DNA of 64,000 bases from Temnothorax longispinosus (taxonomy: Eukaryota > Arthropoda > Insecta > Hymenoptera > Formicidae), in contig NC_092361.1 in the NCBI RefSeq assembly GCF_030848805.1, positions 23,953,406 through 24,017,405 on the forward strand, written 5' to 3'. The position numbers and the translations under genes were made by a program. The notes under the pieces were generated by a model. It was not told the DNA's origin. It did no database searches and saw only the letters and a list, made by a program, of their open reading frames with translations. Numbering within the stretch: the stretch's first letter is position 1; each line of letters begins with the position of its first letter. Below, one piece after another: positions 49,128 to 62,500 of this stretch.

Positions 49128-52100
49128 TTATGTTTTACAAATATAAGAATTGTAACTGCATACCGAGTAATTGTCCTCTGGTATTGACTCGCAATCATCG
49201 TGAACGTTAGACATTGCACTCTCATTAGGCTTAGTTCCCTTAACACGACACTTGTTTCTAGGCATACCAGACGTGATGCATAACTCTAGTAAGGCCCATT
49301 CTTCCGTGGAAATCAGCGAACCTTCTTCACTGAGGGAACTTGCTGAACTATGGCGCGAAGACACCGTGTTAGATTTCACTGTGTTGTGATTTTTGCACGA
49401 GTAATCGTCGTCGTTTTGGATTCTGTTACAAATCGGCACGCATTTCACATCGCGAGATCGCATATACAGACTGTCAACGAAATTACCGTTTTGACTTTCC
49501 GTACGACGAAGCGGCGACCTTCGAGCACAATGCGGCGAGTTGTTTATCCTGTCGCGCGTACCGTTATCACAATTTTTTAATGTCTGACCGGAGGTCTGTG
49601 CTATATTACTGCTTGATGCTTTCCCGGGGAAGTGGTTAAAATTGCCGGATACGTTTCTGGCAAAACGCACATCCGTCGTGTTGATATTCACAGATTTATA
49701 CAACGATGGTGAATATAGCGCGGCATTCCTGGGAGAATGAGACTTGTTCGCAAAGTAGGAAGCCGAAGGGTTGGAAAAGTTGCCTGTAACTTTCGAAGGT
49801 GGTTCGGATTTTTTGGCTGTGGATGTCATTGCTGCAGACGGCATGGAATTTAATGCCTGAAAATTAATTTATATCATCATACAGTGTATATATACAATAT
49901 CAAATATTAGAACATTTATTCTAAGTATGATATAGAATATCCCAAGTGTAAAACAGAAAAGTGTTCTTTTTTAGTGTAGTCTTTAATGTATTCGTTATTT
50001 AATATCTGTCAAGAAATGCTTTTGTGTATACCTTATTATTTATACATAAATAACTTACTTTTGGCATACCAGACCTAATACATTGTGCTAACATGATATC
50101 TTCTTCTTCTTCAGAAAGTCCGACATTGTCTTCGAAAGGTAAGAGTTTCTTTGCTATACTTTTCTTTTGCTCCACGTATCTTGGCTGAAAAAATGATGAA
50201 GTGGAGGGCAGCTGTATATTCATCGTTGTAGAATTTTCTGCTGTTTGTGCTAACGGCGAACCAATTGACGGTGATAATCTGAACCTTGCCTAAAAAATAA
50301 ACAGTCTGATAAAAAATATAATCAATAATTAATTACTGTATGTAGTATAGAACATTCGGTATAAACGGATGCAAATATTAATTTTTCAGTTCTAAAACAA
50401 TAACCTTTGGCATTGCAGACTGTATACACTCCGTCAAAATTGCATCATCGTCTGAATGATTCAAGCTATCGTCTGAAAATTCATCTGGATGTCTCAATGA
50501 CGCACTACCTGGTGATTTGGGACTCAATATAGAGTTTTTATTTCCATTATTTGTATCAACGGGTGAAGACGATGGTGTACCGCATATGTTAAACTTATGC
50601 GATAATGTTTCCGATTTTTTATCGAACAGAATGCCATTTGTTGGAGGTGGAGTTATCTGTCTTGCCTATGAAATAAAAATTATGATAAACAGGCTAGTTT
50701 CAACAATGTAATTTTTTTGCCTGTTACGTATACACACGCGTGACACTTTTTAAATTATATCTTTAAATGTCAACGCGAGATATTTTTTGAGCAGATTCTA
50801 TGGCTAGATTAAATATTGTAAAAAGAAAAAAGATAATTTATAATGAGACTCTGATTCTATATATACGCTTTAGTTTATAAAAGACTGATAAAAAAGTGAA
50901 ATGAGATTGTAGTATGAGGGAACCCATCTTGAAAATAATAAGTAAATATATAAAATACAATAACTAATTGAAAAAGTTAATACCTTAGGTATGCCCGATT
51001 GAATACATTCATCTAATATTTTCTCATCTTCGCCCGAAAGATTGGAATTTTCATCAAACAAGTCATTTCTGTGGCAATTGATTTCGGCTGATTTGTCTTG
51101 CTCACACACAATCTTCTCCTCATCCTCCTGTACACTTGGCATTGAGAGAGCAGACAGATTGGATTGAGATCCCACTGGAGAGATATCTGCGGGCGTATCC
51201 TCCGTACAATACACATGTACGGTGTCTGAAGCAACAATTTCCATTGCAGTCCTATTCTTCGAAGTACCAACAGGTGTCTTGACTGGAGTCGCGGGTGATT
51301 CCAATCTGCTTGGGATAGACGTTCTCTGATATGGCACTAAGATGCTCGTTGACTCTGATTGTACAGATTTCTGAGAGTTCAGAGACTGTCTATATCTGTG
51401 TAAATACATTTGTAAATATTTTATTTTAAATTATCTAATATAAATTCTTTTTCTATAGTATATTACCTGTTAGTTTGCATTCCCATGTTAATACAAGCAG
51501 CCAACATATCCTCGTCATCTTCATCGCCGTCACTTACTTGTTCCTCTTTCACGTTGTTCTCTGGACTATTTATTTTCATATTAAGCATCTCTTTTTCAAG
51601 TACATGAACATCTTTCTCATTTGTATCAAATACTCCTTCCATTATGCAATACGTCTTGGTGTCATTAGGTATTTTGACTTCGTCATCAATTGTAAGAGAA
51701 CTTAGACTGGTTGCACTAGAAAATTCAATTGGCGTTGATTCTTCCTTGAAAGTGGCAATGTCATCTTCAAAAACACTATTCCTCGTGACATTCGGTTTAG
51801 AAAATACTGCAACAGATATGAAATTTAAATTTATATTAATATTATTATCATCATCATCGTCGTATTGGTGATTAATAGTATTGCCTACATAAATGTCGGA
51901 CTGATGGTCTTACTGCTTCTTCTTGTATTTTTGATATAAATTCTGCATTCTGAGTTTTATGATTACGTGGACTGGGTAAAACTGTTTGTGTGGGTGAATC
52001 AGGCAGTTCACTGGGTGAGACTACACCACTGGTTCTACGGCTGAGAAAATAATAAATAAAAATGGCATTATTTTATGTATTACAATTGAAGAATCAAAAT

Positions 52101-53362
52101 TGTATTAAGTAAACAAAATTTAAAATATTTCCTAAGAAGTAGTAATCTTGGAAATAAAATACAATGATAATATACTATCATAATATTAATGCTTAATATA
52201 AATTCTGTATTTTAGATGTAAGTTTTACATTTTCAAAGAGAACTTACCTAAAGTCACTGATCACAGAACTACGATCGTCATGTATAGAATATTGTTCAAA
52301 ACCACTCAACGAACCAAGCGAACTACAGCGTGAAAACATTAAAGGAGTTTCTTCCGCATAGTAATCTTGGCCACCAAATGTCACCATTTTTCCTGTAACA
52401 TATGGATATCTTGTTGTGCCAACATATTATACTTAATACACATTTGTTAAAATTATATATAGAAACGTACTATTATATTTTTATTGTCAATTTAATATGG
52501 GATACAAACCTTCTTTGTCTAACACACGTGGGCTATTCTTATTTTCAAAAGAATTATCGCTCACCGATGACAACTCGATTTGATTGCTATTCAACCTCAC
52601 ACTGTGATCATTATTTTCCAACTCTTCCTTATTCACAGGAGGAGGTGAATCTTCTTTCAATATAACTTCCGTGCTATTATTCTGAGGAGTCATCGCGCTA
52701 CTCAGAGAACTAAGCGAATTGGCACGCGAGAAGCCACGAGACGTTTCTTCTTCTTCATAATAATTTACTATCTTCTCTGGAGTTACTTGGCCAGGATTAA
52801 GAACCGCGATATCCTTTGAATTGTCTTCTTCAAGCTCTTTCGTTTGTGGACCATCTTGCTCGTCGCACGTAAGAGCTTCGGTCTGTTCGACGAAGGACGT
52901 GGATATCTTGCTGGCTACTTGGTTCGTCTTTTTTGGCACCTTCTTCACAAGTACGTTCTCTTTTATATCTTCAACTCGAAGATCCGACATGGAAGTAGCT
53001 GTGGAAAAGTTAAAGGGAGTCTCATATGGCGTTCCCTCTGTGCAATAAGTCTTGACGGTATCTTCTTGTTCGCTGCCAGCAAAGTACTCATTGTTCTGCT
53101 TCTCTTCTTCGTCAGTGTCGTCCTCAGCGTATCGCAGGCTATAATCCGTAGGCTGATCAAGATCGGTTTCCGCATAGTCGCCAAACAGGTCCACCTTGTT
53201 GTCGCGCTCGTCGAACTCCTCTTTCGCGACGCGGCTCGTTTGCGATTCATCGGCCAGGCGTTGATTCTGCGGCACAGCATTTCTCTCGACATATTTCTTG
53301 CTATAATCGACCGGTTGATCGTTCACGTCCTCGTCGTATGTCTCCGCGCCATTCATGTCCAT
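49128..53362 (-). CDS. Apc: APC-like protein: beta-catenin- and Axin-binding region, no ARM repeats seen
   Basis: Exons on the minus strand: 52510-53362, 52248-52392, 51889-52040, 51467-51806, 50984-51395, 50405-50665, 50059-50289, and a last one from 49856. This last exon either stops at 49128 (TAA) or is spliced at 49163 to an exon I did not find. About 1040 residues are read. Two 15-residue repeats (DQPVDYSKKYVE, about residue 15; DQPTDYSLRYAED, about 69) and five 20-residue-type repeats (TVKTYCTEGTPYETPFNFST, EETPLMFSRCSSLGSLSGFE, ESTPIEFSSATSLSSLTIDD and others) bind beta-catenin/Armadillo. SGVVSPSELPDSPTQTVLPS matches the catenin-inhibitory segment. SAMP-like Axin sites read ILTECIQSAMPK, ILDECIQSGIPK, IMLAQCIRSGMPK and LLELCITSGMPRN. 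APC scaffolds the beta-catenin destruction complex in Wnt signalling. An in-frame TAG lies upstream of the chosen ATG. Confidence 0.85.
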
Positions 53363-54599
53363 ACTGGCGGCAGATCTCTAACAGCGAGACTAGTCGAGAT
53401 GCATCGTGTTGAGTCTCCTAAAAGAAAGCGATCACAAAGATAACTTGTAGCATTTTGCGACTAGCAGCGTCATAACGATTCAGTGACAAGTGACAAAATA
53501 TCGAATTTTCGACAACATTATTATAACCATTGACATTCTCCATTCAATTTCCCTAACACATTTCTGCATTAAAAAGTTTATACCACCCTCGTTAAAAGCG
53601 TACATTGTTATAAATGAGCACATAACAGGACAGATGCCACAAAAATAGCCCGAGCGTCTCTCATCAATAATGTCAGATTCAGGTGGATTCAGGTACATAC
53701 ACACTTGCGATGCTTGAGGAAGCTAAAGTAAATAAAAGAGAGAGCCAGAGAGGCAGAGGGCAGAGGATAATGACTGGCGCTGGCGAGTGGCGCGACGCGC
53801 GACTGGCGTGTTTCTTTCTTGTTTCTCTTTCTTTGCGCGCCCGCGCAGTGACGTTTGCGAAACGCGAAACTTTCCTCGAGTCTCCAGAAATTCTCTATTC
53901 CGTAGCCAATCAACACGTTTGAAAAATTTTTCGCATTCCGTTAAAGACAAAGATTTCGAAAAAGACGCGGCCACTGTTCTTTTTTTAATGTTCTTCAAAT
54001 CTTGCGCTTTCTATTTGCTTTCTATTTGCTTTCTATTTCGATCTACTTTTACCACTTTTACTATCTACTACCTTCATATTTGAACGTAAACATACTAAAA
54101 TTTCCTTATCGGATATAGTATCGAGAGACGCAAAGTTATTACTTTGCCGCTGTTTATTTCTACTCGCAGTTATACTTTGGACTTTGGATGCATTTTAATG
54201 TATGTAACGATGTTTAGGAAATTGAAAATATAAGAAGGTGCGGTAATGTGAACAGCCTGTTACGCAATAGGATTATGTTTGCGCTAGGGCAACATCCGCA
54301 ACACACCTAACGTAACGACACGACACGATAACGCGTATGTGGGACGCAGCGGATTGGTCGATTCCTCGCTTAGAAGCTGACGCGATAGGCCGCTCGTGAC
54401 ACGTGCGCGCGTGCCGCTGATTGGCGCGCCGATGGGTGGTCGGGCGGAGGCTCTATCGATTTAAATTTGGTTTGCCGGTGCGCGTGTCAATAGTGGACGC
54501 GGAGTCGTCCGAGTCGTAGCCGAGCGCGGGGTTTAGGGTTAATTTCTCTCCGCGGTATTCCAAGCGGGTTGAACAATAAGCTCTTTATCAGCAGCGGAT
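53363..54599. promoter_or_regulatory. divergent promoter between APC-like gene and AGPS
   Basis: The two genes start 1.24 kb apart, head to head. 54240-54599 is GC-rich with two ATTGG (CCAAT-box) motifs at 54353-54357 and 54420-54424, and is the likely AGPS promoter. On the minus strand, a strong acceptor (CTTTCTTTTAG) ends at about 53418, showing that at least one 5' exon of the APC-like gene lies to the right. The GC-rich patch at 53690-53920 is a candidate for it. Confidence 0.5.
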
Positions 54600-57500
54600 A
54601 TGTCGGAGCAAGAGAAGCACCGGACGAGCGCGAACAAGCCGATCGAGTTTGAGAGCGTCGTGCCGAAAATCAGGTCAGTTTCGCGTTCGGGCGGTACAGC
54701 GGTACTCGCTCCTCCGCTCCACGGGTCGGATTCGCCTCGCCTCACTTGGGCTCACTCGCCTGTCGAGCGTCGAGGGCCAGATGCGCCCCTGTATCGTACA
54801 TGCGCGAATGCGCGTAATATATATATATACGGGGCACATGGGAATCGTGTCGCACACCGCAATCCGCAATACCGCACACGCGTGACCTAACGCGCCCACG
54901 CTGGCCACGCGCGTGCAGCGTGCACCAGCGTGCACTTAATCGCGACCGGCGACCGGCCACACCTCTCGCAGCTGTGTACATACCCTGTGTGCACTTTACG
55001 TGTGTAAAAATTCGTGACTCATTGTCGACGTTATGACATGACTCCCCCTCCCCCTCCCCCGCGTCTCGGGTCTAGGCTCGAGTGACATTGTCATGTAATC
55101 GTAATGTCGATCGATAAGAGACTTTCCGTGTGCCCCTTTTCTTCCTTCCTTCCTTCCTTATTCTCTCGTTATTTGCGTGAATAATTAACTGCAGGTTCTT
55201 TTTTTATCGCTCTATTTTTTTTTGTTATCGGTAGAGACGTTATAGCGGCTCGAGCGGAATAACGGCAAAAGCGGAGGAATGGACGTACGCAAATTTCGAA
55301 AAATCGTGAAAACGTACAATTTTTTTACGAACCGCGCTCGACCGAGCCGGGAGCCCTCGGTCACGTGACAAACGTGTGCGCGGCACACAGGCCGAGAGTT
55401 TAAAATATTTCGAGACTCGCGCATGTCGCGGGTCGCGAGATATAATTATATTCGGCTTTCGGTCTTTTAGACCACTCACGTCTACGTTGCTGTTGATGTT
55501 TAAGGCAGCAGTTGTTAAGATGGAACGGCTGGGGCTACAAGGATTCCGGGTTTCGCGTCAACGACAGGAGCGTGATAGAGTTTATCGGTGACAGGTGAGT
55601 TTCGTAAGACCTTTTGTCCCTATACCGTTTTGGAATCTTCACCGATTAACTTTCGATATCAGTTCGATTCCATCGTATCGAGCGTAACTGCTATTAAATG
55701 TTGCGTAAAGACAACATTAAGAACGGAAGTGGAGAAATATCGTAATGTAAGTTTAAAATGTACGTTTTTTTTTAAGTTTACCAAATTATGTATTGTGATT
55801 TACGATGGTGCGTAAAGATAAGAAACGAGAAAAAAATATTTAGAAGTCATGATTCAAGTATTAATAATGATTCAAATATGACATTCAGTTATACCACTAA
55901 ATATATAGGAAGAATAAAAAATAAAAGTTTACTACTTAGAGAAGTGCTATTAAAAAGTATAATGAAGATATAAAAGATATTCAAACGTAAAAAATATATT
56001 TTATTCGACTCGTATTCGATTCGTCATAATATTTTGTGCGTTTTTTGTCTTCCAAATTACATTGGAAATACATTTCGATTCTCGATTTTTTTAGTAGTTT
56101 TGTGACCTTTTTGCTTCTGATTTTTAAGAAATTTCGCTCCCAAGGCTTAAGGCGCGGCAAATGACGCGCGATAGTTTTTTTTTAATTTTTTTACGCATAT
56201 TTTTTAACCTTTGCGTGCTGACTATATTCAGTCAGACTTGCAACACACAGTTCTGGTTGGAGTAGTAAAATCTCCTCCCTCCCTCTAATTAATAGATTTA
56301 ATTAGGGCGGAGGGAGGGGATTTTACTGCTCCAAACAGAACTATGGCCAGTATTCATAGTCGGTTCTTACTTTAAGACCGTCTTAAGTTATGTCTTAAGA
56401 TACCAATACGGCTCTGTAAATGATTAATGACATCTTAAGATCGTACTTAAGACGGTCTTAAATATAAGATTCGACTATAAATACTGGCTTATGTTGCAAA
56501 TCCGACAATAATGACAATATAGTCGGCGCGCAGTTTCCTAAGATTGGAAAATATGTAAATAATTTGCAAATAACTTTCGCGCCTCATTTACCGGATTTGG
56601 CGCTTAATTAGCCCGTTTCGCTCGTATCCGTATAAAGTACAGATTTCGATGAATAAAGGTATCCATAGCATCGAGAGATTTTAGCTTGCTAAATGTATAC
56701 GTTGAACGTTGAAATTCTTGCGTATTATCTCGTTTTCTTATGTCTATCTACTAGCTAATTATATTTATTCAATTACTGGCAAGCGCGTATCGTTAATGCA
56801 TGTTGCGATGTCTTATATAGCGTATGTACACCTTTTATTTGCACTTCTCGAGTGATACTTATTAGTATTGCGTTTCGCCAGCGAATCAATTGAAGACTTT
56901 GTCTGCATAAATTCCTAAAAAAAAAGGAAAAAACACATGGGAATGGAATTGCCATTAACACTGTAACGATAATTATTTCAAAAAGAAGTTTACCAGAAAA
57001 ATATGTTAATACTTCGTAATTTTGATAATATTACGTTATCAGAACGTAATTACATTCAAAAGTGTCTAATCGTATTGCGTAACGTAAATAATAAAACAAC
57101 ATATTTTAATGGCATATTTTAGAAGTTAATTAAAGACGAAAATCTCTTAATATGAAAATATCGAAGTCATCATAAATAAAAAAATAGTATTTTAATTTAT
57201 AATTTCTTAAAAATTATTATTTTTGAAGTCTAGATTTCGTTGAAGTCTAAATTTCTTTTAGCATGATGATGCATTAGTCATTGTAATCGTATGATATCAT
57301 AAGTAATAGAAGTGATAAGAATTTCATTATCAAAGTTGCTTAGTTTGCGTTATAAGATACGTGATACCAACTGTATTTTGAGCCAGAATTGCAATGTAAC
57401 ATAAAGAATTTAAAACATCTGCTGCTAAAGAATAATTTCAAAACGAATTTCTGCACGAATAGCAAACGTGCAGTTAACGTAAAAAAAAGACGATAATTAT

Positions 57501-59547
57501 GTGATATCTCATCGTCTTTTGAAACAATTATAGATATTTATGATAATTACTGCTTTATCGTCTTTATGTCAATAGCTGATAAAAAGAACTTTTTTAGCCT
57601 CGTTGATAAACATATAAATAACTCCAGTCACTTAGTCATCCTAATATAAAGAAGACGAAATAAAAGATCAATATAATTTATTTTTCTAAATGTTTTTTTA
57701 AAAGGCTACATCTCTTGAGTCGATACATGACTGTTTGGCTGATGCTGTTCATCTTCAGCGATTAATTATCTCGACTTGCGTTTACTTCCTTCTAAGAGCA
57801 CGTATTGCGGACAATCGGAAATTGTTCTAGCATGTATTGTAATCTCGTACACGTTTAACTTGATTAGAACATATGCTACGTAAAGGTCAGTTTCCCTGTA
57901 AATAGTAGACGTTTGATATATTTTTTAGATATCCCATTGGAAACCGGGAGCTTCCATATTTCACAAAATGGTGCGAAACAACTTTCGATATAATATGGGA
58001 AATGAAGAACACGCCTCAAAATTTACCGAAGGACTTTCCAGAACCAATTCTTTCTGCAGAATTGTTAGAAGCGATCAAGGAATTGACGATCGACTATTCA
58101 ACCAATGGTATCGATCGTCTGTTTCGAGCACACGGTCACACGTTGCGAGAAATTTATCTTTTGAAGTACAGCTCCTTCGAAAGGATACCGGATATTGTCC
58201 TGTGGCCCAGTAAGTTGATATTTTTTCATCCTTGCCATAACAACTGCAATAAATAGGCGGAGTTTGATCGGAGTTTGTATACTAATCTATAATATTGGCT
58301 TTCAAAAGATATCTATTAACGAGATAATATAATCGTTAAATTTAAAAAAAAATTCATTTTCATATCTTTTTCAAATAGAAAAACAAAAAAATTTATATAA
58401 AAAGAAAAAATATTTAAACGAATAGAGATAATCTTCAAATATTCAAACGGTTCCATCTTGAAATAAGTTATTATGATAAACATAAAATGTCTTTTTAGGA
58501 ACGAAATAACGCACTGGAAATATTTTTCAAATAATCATTAAGAATTGCGATTAAAAAGAATTAAAATAAAACATGTTGTACATATGTATAATATACATAT
58601 TGTTGTACACAAAACAATTGCGAATAGAAATTTCTTTCGTATGTCAATCTTTTTTTTCTGCAAGCAATAATCAATGTATGTTATTACTCCGCCTATTTAA
58701 TTGTGTCGTAATGCAATTGTAGAGTGCTACTGGCGATCTTTTGCCATCTTGAATTATAAGTATGTGTCTGATGCGTATTGATATATTTTTTATTTTGTTG
58801 AAAATATTTTTTTATTTTGTTGAAAATAGCGATAAATCTATTGTTTATGCTTGTCTTAATAAAATTTACTGTGTAATGAATAATAACATTATTTTTTAAT
58901 TCAAAGTTTAATTCGAAATTATTTTTTAATACGAAATATCCTTAAAGTCGTGTACGATTAATTTATTTCTGTTCAATTTTAACTAATGCAAGAAATTACG
59001 TTAATCAGTTTCACTGATTTTATTTTAAATGTCACATTATTATATAGCCATCTATATACATGATTACATAGATTTTATCAAATATTTTATTCGATGTAAT
59101 TTCAGTTAGTTTGGATCAGATAATTTCGTTATAAATTCGTAAGATTTTTTGTTGCGCACACATAAAAATTCAAGAAATTCAAATGATCTTCTCGGTGTCA
59201 TAAAGCGTGTTAAAAACAGCATACTTTGCATACTTTGAAATCCACCGAAATAAATCAATATTGTATGTGACATACGAGTTATAACAAGAATAATAAATAA
59301 TATATTTCTGCTTAGGTGCTCAAGGTTGGATATTTAACCGAACTAATATGGAAGTCTATCCTTTCACTTTCACATATAGGTGACAAGATTGTCCAGAATT
59401 TAAAGCGTAAATTACAGTTACTAAATAGAAATACTTATCTACTAAATTAATAACAAGTGAAAAGTATTGAATTAAGACAGATTACAAAAATTAACTTTAT
59501 TAAAAGTAAAATTGATATAAATGACTCGCATTTTCCGTGCGCGTGGA

Positions 59548-59598
<51 letters not shown>

Positions 59599-62500
59599 CA
59601 ATTTCTCTTGTTATTTTGCGAATAACAAGTGTTAAGATCATTAAAAAATAATTGTTAGTTAATTACATTATTACCGGATTTATATTATAATTGATCAATG
59701 ATCAAATTTAACCGAAACAGAATATAAATAATATTGATAGAACGATTCAAAGGAAGCGAATAGAGAGCGACAAAATATCAATTAACATAAATCAAAAGCA
59801 TGTTTTGATCGAGGTCACAGAAAACACTTAATTCATATCTCATTATAGAATATGAATATATAATTATAGAATATACATAAAAATATCTCGTGAATTATTT
59901 ATTTTTCTATGATCTCATGCTATTATGTATAATGGGCAGAACTTTTTTACATAAGAAAACAGCATGATTCCATTTAAAAAAATGGGAATAGTCCGCTTCT
60001 GATAAATCCAAGAATCCTATTTTATGAAAAATTTTCACAATCTTTAAGTACCACAAAAAATGTTGTTACCAATCACTTGTGAGTTATGAATGTCCCTGAT
60101 AGCTTCTGAGAAAATAACATACTTTGTGTTTCCCATTCTGCATAAGTGCATTTGCTTATGTATATTTATTACTGCGTATGAGTGAAAACGTGTGTTTTGG
60201 TTCTTCCTTTCGTGGGAAAATTTTCGCTGTGAGGTGTCCTCTATTAATATTCATACCTACAGAATGCCACGAGGATGTCGTCAAGATTGTCAATATGTGC
60301 GCACACTATGGGGTCGTCTGCATACCTTTTGGCGGTGGAACCAGCGTCAGCCGCGCGACGTGTTGTCCTCCGGATGAACGTCGCACGATAATTTCATTAG
60401 ACACGTCACAAATGAATCGGATATTGTGGATAGATAGGGACAATTTGTTGATATGCTGCGAATCAGGCATAATTGGTCAAGATCTGGAACGATTACTTCG
60501 CTCCGAAGGATTTACATGTGGTCACGAGCCCGATTCTTATGAGTTCTCCAGGTACGTGAAGTCTAATATCCGATTAGAGTATGCGTAAAGTCGAGTTTCT
60601 CGTTTCTGTACGAATGCATGGTACATCGAGATACATATTGTTAAGATAAATACTTTCTGTTAAATAATAAAATTTGACAAATTTCTTATTACCTAATATT
60701 TTCCATATATTTAAATTGCAAACCTTTACACTGACAATTATTTTTTCTATTACCATTCAAATAAAAAATCTAAATTTTTCTATAAAATTAATATATTATA
60801 TAGACTATTTCTTATCATTTGCCTCAACCCTGGTTAATAAATGGAAACGATTCCTGCTTAATATAAATTTAGTTATAATTTTTTTAAATTTTAATTCACG
60901 AATTGAATTTAAATTATAATTTCGTATAAAAGTAATTTTATTTATCAAGATACATAATATGATAAGGTGGGTGTAATAGGTACTTTGAAAAAAGGGTGGT
61001 ACAAAACACATATTTAGCCATAAAATCACATTAATTAAAAAAAGCTTTTTAGATTACATGCACAATGAATAACAATTAGTAGTGTCTTTCTGCATGCTGC
61101 ATAATGACATTAGTGAACTTTAAACAGTTATTGCATATATACTTATATCTATATATGTGTATATATATATAGAATACATACATAAATAACATATTTATAG
61201 ATACATATGCAGTAACTGATATACACATATATATGATAATATTTGCGATGACAAAAAACATACTTTGATTTCGTTTCTTACAGAACTCGATATTGATTTG
61301 TCAGCTCACCCCTGGTTTCCATGCACGCATTGCCGCGCGTTAAGTTGCGCATCAAACGCGCGCGTTTGAAAAAAGCACGCATTTGATTGTGTAATCTGTG
61401 AAGAGATGCATGTTTGACGCGCGTTATTATAAGTTATTATAATGCGCGGAAACGCGTACAACGGAAACCAGAGATCAGAGTGTGAGCTATTTTAAAATGC
61501 ATTTAAATGCATAGCATGAAAAGCAAACAAGACTCATTTTTTTCGTACTATACATCGCCATAAAACATATCGCCGCGTACATACACACACACACAATGAA
61601 GCGTTAATTTTTTAAATTTAATATTTATATTTGTTATCGCACCAGAAAAACCATAGAACATGATCAATAATATTAGGTTATTTTGTAAATTTGTATATTT
61701 TTTTGTAAACGTAAAAAATATTTACATATTTTTACGGTAATTCAGGGTTCAGTTAAAGTACCATAAAAATGTGTCCCGGTTGTAAAGCACAAAATATAAA
61801 CTATGAAAAGGAATCGAATTATCTTATTTAATTGAAGATAAATAATATTACAATATTTCAAATATAAGATACAAGACATGACTGCAACTTTCAATCAAAA
61901 TACAAAATGCATCAGTATTCTTGAAAAGTTAAACTAATAAAAGTATATGTAACTTGTATCCTTTGAAATATCTCTATATCTATTTACATATGTATACTTG
62001 CATACATAAATATGTAGATATTTCAAAGATTTGCCTCAACCGTATTTGAAACTCAACCCTGACTAATAAAGTAATAAATCAGTATTTAAAAGTTTTTCTT
62101 CACATGTGCGAAACAAAATTTCGAACGCACGGAAAGCTGAAAATAGCTTGTCTCGAATAGTTTAGGTGGATGGGTGGCGACTAGGGCAAGCGGCATGAAA
62201 AAGAATACGTACGGCAACATTGAGGATTTGGTCGTGCGGATACGAATGGTCACTGGAAGAACAGAGGATCCTGTTATCACTTTGGAAAGAGGTAGTCTGG
62301 TACCTCGCGCGTCTTGCGGCCCGGATTTTGATCATATGATACTTGGCAGCGAGGGAACGCTGGGTATTATCACGGAGGTCGTACTAAAGATAAGACCGTT
62401 GCCACGAGTGGTGAAATACGGCAGTATTGTGTTCCCACATTTTCTGAGCGGTGTTCACGCGTTACGAGAGGTGCGTATCCTTTGTTGACTTTTACATTAA

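Noticed and set aside
52821..53443. Long plus-strand frames opposite the first APC-like exon
   Set aside because: Antisense shadows of the acidic coding exon; the minus strand carries the recognisable APC repeats.
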